A stretch of DNA of 36,593 bases from Chloroflexi bacterium OHK40 (GTDB lineage Bacteria; Chloroflexota; Chloroflexia; Chloroflexales; Chloroflexaceae), in NCBI GenBank assembly GCA_004367505.1, contig SFCB01000165.1:1-36593 (forward strand), written 5' to 3'. Shown one piece after another: positions 1 through 7,534 of the stretch (its first letter is position 1; each line of letters opens with the position of its first letter). The translations under genes were made by a program, and so were the position numbers. Below the pieces are notes generated by a model, which ran no database searches, was not told where the DNA came from, and saw only the letters and a program-made list of their open reading frames with translations.

Positions 1-38
1 CCGCCGCCGACGATCACGACCGGGAGTTGCGCAGTCAT
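1..38 (-). CDS. Partial gene: N-terminus of a probable nucleotide-binding (Rossmann) oxidoreductase
   Basis: Only the first 12 codons are inside the window, reading MTAQLPVVIVGG. The hydrophobic strand followed by glycines (VVIVGG) is how FAD- or NAD-binding Rossmann folds usually begin, so a flavoprotein or dehydrogenase is the natural guess. A ribosome binding site (GGAAGAGAG) lies about 4 nt before the ATG, which supports a real start. It follows cpaF on the same strand but is separated from it by a strong hairpin. The rest of the gene is outside the window, so the function is open. Confidence 0.45.
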   Translation of the reverse strand, partial: MTAQLPVVIVGG

Positions 39-60
39 GGGGCTCTCTTCCGCAAAGGGA

Positions 61-83
61 CAGACGCCCCGCCGGGGCGTCTG
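61..83 (-). terminator. Hairpin after cpaF; copy of the dispersed AGACGCCCC repeat
   Basis: A perfect 10-bp stem (CAGACGCCCC / GGGGCGTCTG) with a GCC loop stands between the cpaF stop and the next start. It can act as a terminator for cpaF, although the following TCCCTTTG is only a weak T tract. The same stem recurs at 29223-29243 and 29288-29308, so this is also one member of a repeat family. Confidence 0.6.
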
Positions 84-112
84 TCGATTCGGGGCCAGTG
101 AGAAGTCGGCGC

Positions 113-1603
113 CTACCAGCCGCGCTTCTGGCCGGGGATCTGCGCGCCGAAGATACTCGGCGGCAGCTTGAACCCGTGGGACTCGAGGCGGGGTGTGAAG
201 CGGGGGCGCACACCGGTGGGCCGCAACTCGGCCTGGATCTTGCCCTCGGGCGTCTTGCCCAGGATCTCGAGCTTGAAGATATCCTGCAGCACGACCGTCT
301 CGCCCTCCATACCCTGCACCTCGGTGATATAGGCGACCTTGCGCTGGCCGTCCTCGAGACGGGTCTGCTGGACGATCACATCGATGGCGGAAGCGATCTG
401 CTCGCGGATCACCTTGAGCGGCATATCCATGCCGGCCATCAGCGACATCGTCTCCATACGTGCGAGGGCATCGCGGGGGGTATTGGCGTGGAGGGTGGTC
501 AGGGATCCGTCGTGGCCGGTGTTCATGGCCTGGAGCATATCGAGCGTCTCGCCGCCACGGCACTCGCCGATCACGATCCGCTCGGGGCGCATACGCAGCG
601 AGTTGATGACCAGATCGCGGATCGTCACACGGCCGGTACCGTCCACCTCCTGGGGTTTCGCTTCCAGGCGCACCACGTGATCCTGGGCGAGTTGCAGCTC
701 AGCGCTATCCTCGATCGTGACGATGCGCTCGTCTTCGGGGATGAAGTTGGAGAGCACATTGAGCAGGGTGGTTTTGCCGGAGCCGGTACCGCCAGCAACG
801 ACGATATTGAGGCGGCTGATCACACAGGCGCGCAGGAACTCAGCCATCTCCGGGGTCATCGAGCCGAAGCGGATCAGGTCATCGACCTTGAGTTTATTCT
901 TGGAGAACTTGCGGATGGTGATCGTCGATCCATCGATGGCGCATGGGGGGATGATCGCGTTGACGCGGGAGCCATCGGGGAGGCGCGCATCGACCATGGG
1001 CCACTTGCGATCGATGCGGCGACCGAGGGGGCGAATGATCCGGTCGATCACCTTCAGCACGTGCTCATCGTTGGCGAAGCGCACAGGGGTGAGGCGGAGC
1101 TTGCCCTTCTGCTCGATGTAGATCCGGTCGGGGCCGTTGACCATCACCTCGGAGATCGAGTCATCGTTGAGGAGTTGCTGGATGGGTCCGAAGCCCATCA
1201 GCTCGTCGCAGACCATGGTAAAGAGTTGCTTGACCTGGTCGCTGCTGAGGTTCACGCCGGCCTGCTGATAGATACGGGCGAAGCGCTCCTGGAGCATGCG
1301 TTCGGTCTCGGGAGAGCGCTTCAGCTCGGTCTGGTTGCCGAGGGAGGCCTGGATGCGATCGACAATCCAGAGCGAGAGCTCGAGCATCCGCTGCTGGTCG
1401 GATGGAGCGACGGGGTCGCTGACAGTCGAACCACCCGTAGCCTGGCCGGCGAGGAGCGAGGAGCGCTGGTCGACCGTAGCGGCCACGGGGATACTGGCAG
1501 CCACAGGCTCAGGGGGGGCGGCGATGGTGGTGATGGGGGTCGTGGAGGCGGGAGCCCCCTCGCCGGGCTGGGGTGCGCCGCCGAGGCGCTTGAGCAGGGA
1601 CAT
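113..1603 (-). CDS. cpaF: CpaF/TadA-family secretion ATPase
   Basis: This 496-residue protein is a type II/IV secretion system ATPase of the CpaF (TadA) branch, which powers assembly of Flp/Tad-type pili or related secretion from the cytoplasmic face of the membrane. The first ~70 residues are a Pro/Ala/Thr-rich, probably disordered tail. An N-terminal domain with the CpaF signature (GFGPIQQLL, ISEVMVNGPDRIYIE) follows. The Walker A motif GGTGSGKTTLL is near residue 270 and the Walker B region RPERIVIGECRGGE is near 345-355, followed by the TLHANTPRDAL histidine motif. The start is fixed by an AGGAGGA ribosome site 6 nt upstream, which overlaps the stop codon of the preceding AAA ATPase gene; the two are surely co-transcribed. 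Pilin, TadB/C and secretin genes are not in this window, so the substrate is unknown. Confidence 0.93.
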   Translation of the reverse strand: MSLLKRLGGAPQPGEGAPASTTPITTIAAPPEPVAASIPVAATVDQRSSLLAGQATGGSTVSDPVAPSDQQRMLELSLWIVDRIQASLGNQTELKRSPETERMLQERFARIYQQAGVNLSSDQVKQLFTMVCDELMGFGPIQQLLNDDSISEVMVNGPDRIYIEQKGKLRLTPVRFANDEHVLKVIDRIIRPLGRRIDRKWPMVDARLPDGSRVNAIIPPCAIDGSTITIRKFSKNKLKVDDLIRFGSMTPEMAEFLRACVISRLNIVVAGGTGSGKTTLLNVLSNFIPEDERIVTIEDSAELQLAQDHVVRLEAKPQEVDGTGRVTIRDLVINSLRMRPERIVIGECRGGETLDMLQAMNTGHDGSLTTLHANTPRDALARMETMSLMAGMDMPLKVIREQIASAIDVIVQQTRLEDGQRKVAYITEVQGMEGETVVLQDIFKLEILGKTPEGKIQAELRPTGVRPRFTPRLESHGFKLPPSIFGAQIPGQKRGW

Positions 1604-1613
1604 GCGAATCCTC

Positions 1614-2981
1614 CTAGCCGAGCTTGACGAAGTAGGCCTCGCAGGCGCGGTCGATCAGCTCCTTGGTCATCGCGGGAGGGATACCACGGTACTTTGCCTC
1701 ATCGAGGATCTGGTCGCAGAGATCGCGGGGGTGGCAGGCGCGCAGCTCACGGCCAACCTTCATGTAATGCTCCTGGATCAGGTGGCGCAGCCCTTCATCG
1801 CTGTAGGGGATCTGCTTGGCCTTGCAGACGAGCTGGAAGATCGCGCGGAACTCCGCCGGTGACGGGTTGGGGACCTCAATCTTGTGGCGGATGCGCCGCA
1901 GGAAAGCGTCGTCCACCAGATCCTTGGGGTTGAGGTTGGTGGAGAAGACGATCAGCACATCGAAGGGGATCTGGATCTTCTTGCCGGTCTGGAGGGCGAG
2001 GAAGTCGAACTTCTTCTCGAGCGGTACAATCCAGCGGTTGAGCAGATCCTGGGGGCGGTTCTTCTGGCGACCGAAGTCGTCGATCAGGAAGAGGCCGCCG
2101 TTGGCCTTCATCTGGAAGGGGGCCTCGTAGATCTTGCTCACCGGGTCGAAGATCAGCTCAAGCTGCTCAAGGATGAGCTCGCCACCGACGACGACACGGG
2201 GGCGTCGGCAGACGATCCAGCGGGCGTCGGGGAAGTACGTGGCCGCGGCCTGGCTGGCGAAGGGGGAGGCGGGCTCGCGGTGGCCCACCTGATTCTGCTG
2301 CACGACCTGGTGGTTCAGCGGATCAAAGACTTTGATGATCTGGCCGTCCACCTCGACGGCGTAGGGAATGAGGACATAGCCGCCGAGCATACTGGCGATG
2401 CCCTCGGCGATCGTCGTCTTGCCATTGCCGGGCGGCCCATAGAGGAAGAGCGAGCGCGCCGAGTTGGCTGCGGGGCCGATCTTATCGAGCATGCGCTCAT
2501 TGATCACGATATGGCTGAAGGCCTGGCGGATCACGGCCTGCTCGATCGTCAGGTCGCCGATCTGCTGGCGCTCGACCATCGCAATATACTGATCCAGGGG
2601 CACGGGAGCCGGCCCGGCATACTGGTTGCGGTCGAGCACCTCGTGGACTTTCACACGGCCCTTGTTGGTGATGATGTACTGGAAGGAGCGCTCGCTGAAG
2701 CCACCCTCGGCGCCAATAATGTCCACATACTCTTCGAGCTTCAGAAACTCGAGCACGCGGTCGATCACATTGAGGAAGGGGAGCTTCGTCATCTCCTCCA
2801 GGCGCTGCCCGGTGATCGCGCCGGTAAAGTAGACGATCTTCAGGACAAGATCATTCAGGAAGCCCATGGTCAGGCCCGTTTCGGCGATCGAGGCGGGCTG
2901 CGGTGGAATATCAGGCATTCTGGCGCTATCGCGGGGGGATGCTGACTGCGCCGTCGCGATCTCGTGTAGACGGAAAGTCAT
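1614..2981 (-). CDS. AAA-type ATPase of the Tad neighbourhood
   Basis: A 455-residue AAA ATPase. A helical, winged-helix-like N-terminal part (residues ~40-140; GFLNDLVLKIVYFTGAITG) precedes the ATPase core, with Walker A GPPGNGKTT near residue 180, Walker B GLFLIDDFGR near 295 and a sensor-like VFSTNLNP stretch. The C-terminal helical lid runs from ~370 to the end. I chose the ATG at 2981 because AAGGAGG lies 4 nt before it; an open frame extends further upstream but its composition is not coding-like and it lies across the promoter. Only 10 bp separate it from cpaF, so the two are likely partners in one process, for example regulated pilus assembly. That role is inferred from position; the family has no specific assignment that I can name. 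Confidence 0.85.
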   Translation of the reverse strand: MTFRLHEIATAQSASPRDSARMPDIPPQPASIAETGLTMGFLNDLVLKIVYFTGAITGQRLEEMTKLPFLNVIDRVLEFLKLEEYVDIIGAEGGFSERSFQYIITNKGRVKVHEVLDRNQYAGPAPVPLDQYIAMVERQQIGDLTIEQAVIRQAFSHIVINERMLDKIGPAANSARSLFLYGPPGNGKTTIAEGIASMLGGYVLIPYAVEVDGQIIKVFDPLNHQVVQQNQVGHREPASPFASQAAATYFPDARWIVCRRPRVVVGGELILEQLELIFDPVSKIYEAPFQMKANGGLFLIDDFGRQKNRPQDLLNRWIVPLEKKFDFLALQTGKKIQIPFDVLIVFSTNLNPKDLVDDAFLRRIRHKIEVPNPSPAEFRAIFQLVCKAKQIPYSDEGLRHLIQEHYMKVGRELRACHPRDLCDQILDEAKYRGIPPAMTKELIDRACEAYFVKLG

Positions 2982-3124
2982 CGGGCCTCCTTGGCGATGT
3001 CGAGCCACACGGTGTTCGGCGGTGCCGGGTGCTAGAACGCCGTATGCCGCGCCTGTACCGGGCCGGGTGCCGGACGACGAGGACGTCACCACGACGCCCT
3101 GCGACGCGCTGAGCGTGCTGCTAT

Positions 3125-3154
3125 AGTATAGCGAGGGGGAGGGGGGGTGGCAAG
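3125..3154 (-). promoter_or_regulatory. Sigma70-like promoter for the AAA ATPase-cpaF operon
   Basis: On the minus strand TTGCCA (3154-3149), a 17-nt C-rich spacer and TATACT (3130-3125) form a near-consensus promoter. It would start transcription about 140 nt before the AAA ATPase start codon, leaving a long leader. Confidence 0.7.
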
Positions 3155-3187
3155 CCCACAAACACGGAACAGCGGGTGTTCGTGGGC
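3154..3187 (-). terminator. Hairpin terminator candidate after the TPR gene
   Basis: Arms at 3154-3165 (GCCCACAAACAC) and 3176-3187 (GTGTTCGTGGGC) pair over 12 positions with one mismatch around a 10-nt loop. The hairpin lies about 55 nt past the TPR stop codon and abuts the -35 box of the next promoter, so it separates the two transcription units. There is no long T tract. Confidence 0.45.
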
Positions 3188-3240
3188 CTGCTGGTTGGCA
3201 CTTCAAGCTGTTTGGGGGGCCTGCTCGTCCGGCGGGGCGA

Positions 3241-4083
3241 TCACTCCTCGAGGTTTTCGTCCTCGTCGCCCATATCCTGGTCGATCTCTTCGAGGCCGAG
3301 CTCCTCTTCCTCATCGCCGCCGATGAACTCCTCCTCGATCGTGCTATCGTCGTCGGTGGAGTCGTCGTCTTCGATCGCGTCTTCGTACTCCTCGTAGCGG
3401 AGGCCGGAGACATAGGTTGCGCCCTCGCCGAGCTTACCCGGGAAGGAGATCCGGTTGCGCTGGCTCGGGTCCTGGTAGGTCTCGCGGATGAGCAGACGCA
3501 CCGTACGCGGGTCGGTCTGGGCAATCGCGGCGAGGTAGCGGTTGCCACCACTGATCAACTCGGCGAGCCGCTGGCCGAGCTTGGGCTCAAGGCGACCGAT
3601 GGTATTGCCGTCGGCATCGATGACATAGACCGTCCTGCCCTCGACGCGGAACTCCATCTTCTCGCCGGTAATCAGGGCATCGACGGCGGGACCCCGCTGG
3701 AGGTCGATCAGGGTCGTAATGGCGGTGCGGCCCGTCTCGGTGATGAACATGCGCAAATCCACCTGCTGGCGGGCCTTGCGGTTGGCCTGACCACTCTCGA
3801 AGCCACGGGCGATCAGGGCATCAAGGCGGGCAAGGTTCTTGCGCGCGATCGTATTGGTAGGGTTGAGTCGCAGGGTCTGCTGATAGGCGTCGTGGGCCTC
3901 GGCGTACTGGCCGAGCTCCATCAGCGCCTTCCCGAGCCGGTTGTAGGTATCGGGGTCCTCGCCGGTGGCGAGGATCTGGCGATTCGTCTCGACGGCCTCT
4001 TCCCAACGGTTCGTCGCGGCGAGCTCCACAGCTTTCTCCTGGAGCCGGCGGCGAATACGCATCTTCTCATCTTGCTTGGCCAA
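3241..4083 (-). CDS. Tetratricopeptide-repeat protein with acidic C-terminal tail
   Basis: A 280-residue cytoplasmic protein with no signal peptide. A basic start (LAKQDEKMRIRRRL) leads into TPR helices at about residues 15-85 (RWEEAVETNRQIL, DTYNRLGKALMELGQYAEAHDAY, LRLNPTNTIARKNLARL). A middle domain of ~130 residues contains VYVIDADGNTIGRLEPKLGQ and is unassigned. The last ~50 residues are almost entirely Asp/Glu. The chosen start is the TTG at 4083, since AAGGAGAG stands 9 nt upstream and no ATG in the right place has such a site; the ATG eight codons later (MRIRRRL) is the alternative. TPR proteins usually scaffold other proteins, and the acidic tail suggests binding of a basic partner. 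The exact job is unknown. Confidence 0.8.
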   Translation of the reverse strand: MAKQDEKMRIRRRLQEKAVELAATNRWEEAVETNRQILATGEDPDTYNRLGKALMELGQYAEAHDAYQQTLRLNPTNTIARKNLARLDALIARGFESGQANRKARQQVDLRMFITETGRTAITTLIDLQRGPAVDALITGEKMEFRVEGRTVYVIDADGNTIGRLEPKLGQRLAELISGGNRYLAAIAQTDPRTVRLLIRETYQDPSQRNRISFPGKLGEGATYVSGLRYEEYEDAIEDDDSTDDDSTIEEEFIGGDEEEELGLEEIDQDMGDEDENLEE

Positions 4084-4201
4084 GGGTTCGCTCTCCTTAA
4101 CATAGGCTCGCCCGGTGCGGCGCTGCTGCGGGGGAACGCGGCTGGCGATGGATGGGGCCGAACGCGACTGGCGGCCGACCACCCTGATCATACGTGGTGA
4201 A

Positions 4202-4259
4202 GACGCCCCATCGGGCGTCGCAGCGGGACCGTGATCCAGCGGGATCACCGTGGTGATCC
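4202..4259 (-). terminator. Cluster of three hairpins after miaB
   Basis: Directly after the miaB stop, GGATCACC (4242-4249) pairs with GGTGATCC (4252-4259). Part of the same sequence (4242-4248) can instead pair with GTGATCC at 4231-4237, so the two stems exclude each other. Further on, GACGCCC and GGGCGTC (4202-4219) make a third stem, similar to the dispersed AGACGCCCC repeat. Together they probably end miaB transcription. Confidence 0.5.
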
Positions 4260-4260
4260 G

Positions 4261-5610
4261 CTAGCGTAACGCACCCTGGAGCGCCCACGGGCTCGTCTGC
4301 GTGATCTGCACTGTCACCAGGCGACCGGTCAGGTCGTCGGGGTGGGGAAAGAAGACGAGCTTGTTATTCGGGCTGCGACCACGCCACTTCCCTTTGCTCT
4401 CGCCCTCCACCAGCACCTCGACCGTATGGCCGAGGAAGGCGGCATTGCGCTCTGTCGCGATACGCTCCTGAAGGCGTTCGAGCTCGCGGCGGCGGGCCTC
4501 CTTCTCTTCCTCGGGCACAGCGAGCGCCGCGTCCTGCTCCAGATCGGCGGCGAGGGTGCCAGGGCGGGAGGAGAAGGCAGCGATATGCACCTTATCGAAG
4601 CGCAGCTCCTCGCAGAGGGCCATGGTCTGCGCGAAATCCTCCCGCGTCTCGCCCGGATGACCAACAATAATGTCGGTGGTGAGGGAGACATGGGGGATGC
4701 AAGCGCGGATGCGAGCCACGAGAGCCCGGTAGCGAGCGGCGGTGTAGCCACGGCGCATCAGCTTAAGCAGCCGATCGGAGCCAGCCTGGACCGGCAGGTT
4801 TATATCGGGCATGCAGCGGGGCAGCCGCGCGACCGTCTCGATGAGGCGGTCGGTCATCCAGGCGGGGTGCGAGGTGAGGAAGCGCAGGCGCTGCAGGCCG
4901 GGGATCGCGTGGACGGCTTCGAGCAGATCGGCGAGCTGGGGGCGACCAGGCAAGTCGTGGCCCCAGGAGTCAACGATCTGGCCGAGCAGGGTAATCTCAC
5001 GGGCGCCCCGGGCGACGATACGGGTGCACTCCTCGACGAGCTCATCGAGGGGGCGGGAGCGCTCGCGGCCGCGTCGCAGCGGAATCACGCAGTAGGCGCA
5101 GCTCATGTTGCAACCGTACTGGATGGGCACGTGCACCGCCACAGGCGGGTGCGCCCAGCTCGCGACGGGCAGAGCCGGCTCGTCGAGAGAATAGACCGGG
5201 TTAGGCGCCAGGGCGAGCACCTCGTCGACGGCGGACGGCGCGACGAAATGGTCGACCATGGGTAGCTGGCGCTCGAAGATCGAGCGGTTGTCGGGGCCGA
5301 CCATGCATCCCCAGAGGACTACCCGGGTATCGGGTTGCGCGCGCTTGACGCGCACGAGCTCACCGAGTTTGCCGAGAATGCGCTCCTCGGCGCTGGCGCG
5401 CACGCTACAGGAGTTGAGCACAATAAAGCTCGCGTCCTCGGGGCGCTGTGCGGGGCTATAGCCCACCCCCTGGAGGGCCGCCTCAAGGCGCTCGGAGTCG
5501 GACACATTCATCTGGCAGCCGACCGTCCACACATAGTAACGCCGCGAGCGCGGGGTAGCGTCGCGGTCGGGCCGGGGGGCTGCTTTCTCGAGGAAAATAA
5601 GATCTTGCAT
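4261..5610 (-). CDS. miaB: tRNA-2-methylthio-N6-dimethylallyladenosine synthase MiaB
   Basis: MiaB is a radical-SAM methylthiotransferase that adds a methylthio group to i6A37 of tRNAs reading UNN codons. The 449-residue protein has the full layout. The N-terminal methylthiotransferase domain has three cluster cysteines, C32 (GCQMN), C68 (NSCSVR) and C102 (WGCM). The radical-SAM cluster is C167-x3-C171-x2-C174 (CNMSCAYC), and a C-terminal TRAM domain covers the last ~70 residues. The usual QNVNSYG motif is GQIVDSWG here, which argues for MiaB over RimO/MtaB only weakly, but the lengths and the NSCSVR motif fit MiaB. There is no clear ribosome site before the ATG; a GGGACAG heptamer repeat occupies that place. 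Confidence 0.9.
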   Translation of the reverse strand: MQDLIFLEKAAPRPDRDATPRSRRYYVWTVGCQMNVSDSERLEAALQGVGYSPAQRPEDASFIVLNSCSVRASAEERILGKLGELVRVKRAQPDTRVVLWGCMVGPDNRSIFERQLPMVDHFVAPSAVDEVLALAPNPVYSLDEPALPVASWAHPPVAVHVPIQYGCNMSCAYCVIPLRRGRERSRPLDELVEECTRIVARGAREITLLGQIVDSWGHDLPGRPQLADLLEAVHAIPGLQRLRFLTSHPAWMTDRLIETVARLPRCMPDINLPVQAGSDRLLKLMRRGYTAARYRALVARIRACIPHVSLTTDIIVGHPGETREDFAQTMALCEELRFDKVHIAAFSSRPGTLAADLEQDAALAVPEEEKEARRRELERLQERIATERNAAFLGHTVEVLVEGESKGKWRGRSPNNKLVFFPHPDDLTGRLVTVQITQTSPWALQGALR

Positions 5611-5632
5611 AGGGAACAGGGGACAGGGGACC
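5611..5632. repeat. GGGACAG heptamer repeat (copy 1)
   Basis: Three near-tandem units (GGAACAG, GGGACAG, GGGACCG) lie immediately before the miaB start codon. The same heptamer, in either orientation, recurs at 9109-9139 and 20729-20746, always between genes. Confidence 0.55.
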
Positions 5633-5658
5633 GTTCGATGAACGCCGTCCTCCGTGTT

Positions 5659-6282
5659 CTACCAGACGATAATCGGCAATCCGTACTCAATGCTCTTGTC
5701 GGCGGCGGTGCGCAACAACTCGAGGCAGCGGTAGGCCTCGGCGTTATGGCTCACGCCGGCCTGGATCAGCAGGGGGGCGAGCTCAGCCAGTTCAGCCTGG
5801 AGGCGATATGAGGAGCCGAAGAAGGCGCTGTCTTCCTCGCCGTCCTCATTCTCAAAGTTGAGCCACACGGGCTGAGCGAAGTCGGCGGGGAGATAGTAGC
5901 TGTTAATGCCCTGCAGGTTGATCAGGTGGGCATACCGTGTCTTCGCGAGCTCATCCCAGATATCGGTGACCGCCCGGTCCAGGTCTTCGTAGATCACGGG
6001 GCCATCTTCGATCACCTCGGCGATATCGTCGCCGCGCTCGAGGCGGGCCGCGAGCCGGGAGAGCTGGTAGAGCGCGCCCATGTTCTCAAGGCCGCCCTCC
6101 CAGACCTCGGTGCCCGGCTGGCTCAGCAGATCCACGTCGATGCCTTCGTCGCGGAGTTGATCCTGCACAGCCGAGATCGAGTCGTATTCTTCGGTGTATT
6201 CGGCGCGGTTCTCATCGGGCCGCACCGTAATCATCGAGCCGACCACAAGGTCAAGCTCGGTGGGCTGATCATTTTCGCTCAT
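5659..6282 (-). CDS. Conserved acidic protein of unknown function
   Basis: A 207-residue soluble, acidic protein without recognisable catalytic motif, signal peptide or membrane segment. Three points suggest an alpha-helical protein: a charged opening (MSENDQPTELDLVVGS), an aromatic/acidic patch in the middle (LPADFAQPVWLNFENEDGEE), and a helical C-terminus rich in Leu/Ala/Glu. The start is well supported by AAGGAGGAGCG directly before the ATG and by an extended -10 promoter about 30 nt upstream. It is followed by miaB after 48 bp on the same strand, which may place both on one transcript. I do not recognise the family and assign no function. Confidence 0.75.
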   Translation of the reverse strand: MSENDQPTELDLVVGSMITVRPDENRAEYTEEYDSISAVQDQLRDEGIDVDLLSQPGTEVWEGGLENMGALYQLSRLAARLERGDDIAEVIEDGPVIYEDLDRAVTDIWDELAKTRYAHLINLQGINSYYLPADFAQPVWLNFENEDGEEDSAFFGSSYRLQAELAELAPLLIQAGVSHNAEAYRCLELLRTAADKSIEYGLPIIVW

Positions 6283-6313
6283 CGCTCCTCCTTCCGAGCG
6301 CGCAGTAGCCTTC

Positions 6314-6322
6314 AGTATACCA
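6314..6322 (-). promoter_or_regulatory. Extended -10 promoter of the 5659-6282 gene
   Basis: On the minus strand TGGTATACT (6322-6314) is an extended -10 element. No good -35 box stands 17 nt upstream. The predicted leader is ~25 nt and holds the AAGGAGGAG ribosome site. Confidence 0.6.
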
Positions 6323-6409
6323 CATCTGGCCCGGTCGCCATGCGAGGGGGAGAGGGGATATAGCAGTGGGACGCTCGCCATCGTGCGGATACTGCGCGCC
6401 ATGCATCCG

Positions 6410-6448
6410 GAATACCACCTGACTTCGCAGCAGGTGGTGTCGGTATTC
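6410..6448. promoter_or_regulatory. Inverted repeat upstream of superoxide dismutase
   Basis: ACCACCTG (6414-6421) and CAGGTGGT (6431-6438) are perfect 8-bp arms with a 9-nt spacer. Outside them GAAT (6410-6413) and ATTC (6445-6448) extend the symmetry past a 6-nt bulge. The site lies 43 nt before the dismutase start, where an operator or leader hairpin would be expected. No regulator can be named. Confidence 0.45.
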
Positions 6449-6490
6449 GCAGAGACTACACCACACTGGTCATTGGCAAGGAGGAAGGCT

Positions 6491-7237
6491 ATGACAACGC
6501 GAATGGGGCGCCGCCAGCTGCTGGCTCTGGCCGGGCGCGGGCTGGGCAGCGCGGTTGTGCTCTCGGTGATGGGAGGGTTGCGGCCCGCGGTGGCTCGTGC
6601 CGCTGGCGACCCGCTGCCCGCCGTGCTGCCCCCGTTGCCCTACGCATACGAGGCGCTGGAGCCCTTCATCGATACCCAGACGATGATGCTCCACCACACG
6701 CGCCATCATGCCGCGCTCGTCACCGGGCTGAACAACGCTCTCAGCCCCTACCCGGAGCTGCAAGCCCAGAGCCTTGGTGATATGCTGGCGAACCTCGACG
6801 ATCTGCCTGCCGCCATCCGCACAGCGGTGCGCAATAACGGTGGCGGCCACATGAACCACAGTATTTTCTGGGCGACGATGGCGCCGAGCGGTGCTGGCGG
6901 TGGCGGTGAGCCCGTGGGGGCCCTGGCAACGGCGATCACCGTGCAATTTGGCTCGGCAGGGTACCTCAAGTCGCTCATCAACGCCGCCGGCGCCAGTCGC
7001 TTCGGCAGTGGCTGGACCTGGCTGGCCTGTGACTCTGCTGGCAAATTGTACGTTTACAGCACCCCCAACCAGGATAGCACCTACATGTCTGGCCACACCT
7101 CGCTTCTTGGCATCGATGTGTGGGAGCATGCCTACTACCTGCGCTACAACAACCGCCGGGCCGACTATCTGAACGCCTGGTGGAACGTCGTAAACTGGTC
7201 TGCCGTAAACGCACGCTACGAGACGGCCTTGCGGTAG
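6491..7237 (+). CDS. Exported Mn-type superoxide dismutase
   Basis: A 248-residue Fe/Mn-family superoxide dismutase (2 superoxide to O2 and H2O2). Residues 1-38 form a twin-arginine-like signal (GRRQLL, a hydrophobic stretch, then VARAAG), so the enzyme is probably folded with its metal in the cytoplasm and then exported. Metal ligands are visible as H68 (MMLHHTRHH), H123 (HMNHSIFW), D209 and H213 (DVWEHAYY). Gln in NQDS (residue 194) with Gly-rich GGGHMNH is the Mn-type pattern; cambialistic use cannot be excluded. The ATG at 6491 follows AAGGAGGAAGGCT; an in-frame ATG at 6383 would bury the signal. It stands alone, with a terminator behind it and an inverted repeat ahead of it. Most dismutases of this family are cytoplasmic, so export is notable. 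Confidence 0.92.
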   Translation: MTTRMGRRQLLALAGRGLGSAVVLSVMGGLRPAVARAAGDPLPAVLPPLPYAYEALEPFIDTQTMMLHHTRHHAALVTGLNNALSPYPELQAQSLGDMLANLDDLPAAIRTAVRNNGGGHMNHSIFWATMAPSGAGGGGEPVGALATAITVQFGSAGYLKSLINAAGASRFGSGWTWLACDSAGKLYVYSTPNQDSTYMSGHTSLLGIDVWEHAYYLRYNNRRADYLNAWWNVVNWSAVNARYETALR

Positions 7238-7276
7238 GGTCGCTTACCGACTGTTGGGGCCAGTTACTATAGACGG

Positions 7277-7302
7277 AGCGCCCACACGGGCGCTTCTTTG
7301 TT
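7277..7302 (+). terminator. Intrinsic terminator of the dismutase gene
   Basis: A perfect 7-bp stem, AGCGCCC / GGGCGCT, with an ACAC loop is followed by TCTTTGTT. It lies 40 nt past the stop codon. Confidence 0.75.
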
Positions 7303-7407
7303 GGTGCCCGCTGGGGAGCGCTGGGCGATACCATGGCGGTACGGAGCCTTAGCAGGCGTGGGTAGACCGCCGGGTTTGTCCCCACTCAGCCGCGCCAATT
7401 GGCCTTA

Positions 7408-7436
7408 TTGTCCCGCCAGGGGGGGTATGGTAAAAT
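7408..7436 (+). promoter_or_regulatory. Promoter of pdxS-pdxT
   Basis: TTGTCC (7408-7413), a 17-nt spacer and TAAAAT (7431-7436), with TG one base before the -10 box, make a strong sigma70-like promoter. The leader is ~90 nt and contains a small stem TCGCCC / GGGCGA near 7456-7472. Confidence 0.72.
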
Positions 7437-7534
7437 CAAAGTGCGTGGTACTCGAATCGCCCGAGCGGGGCGAGATTGAAACAGGTCTGGCCGCTGCCGC
7501 GCTAAGAGACGGTGGGCCGGGCAAGAGGTGGATG

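Noticed and set aside
98-1627. Long open frame antisense to cpaF (509 codons)
   Set aside because: It mirrors the well-supported CpaF gene, has no ribosome site, and encodes a His/Asp/Gly-rich product typical of antisense frames in GC-rich DNA.
7443-7531. Riboswitch or tRNA-like sequence in the pdxS leader (CTCGAATCGCCCGAGC)
   Set aside because: It does not fold into a cloverleaf and I recognise no known riboswitch core; only a small stem is visible.
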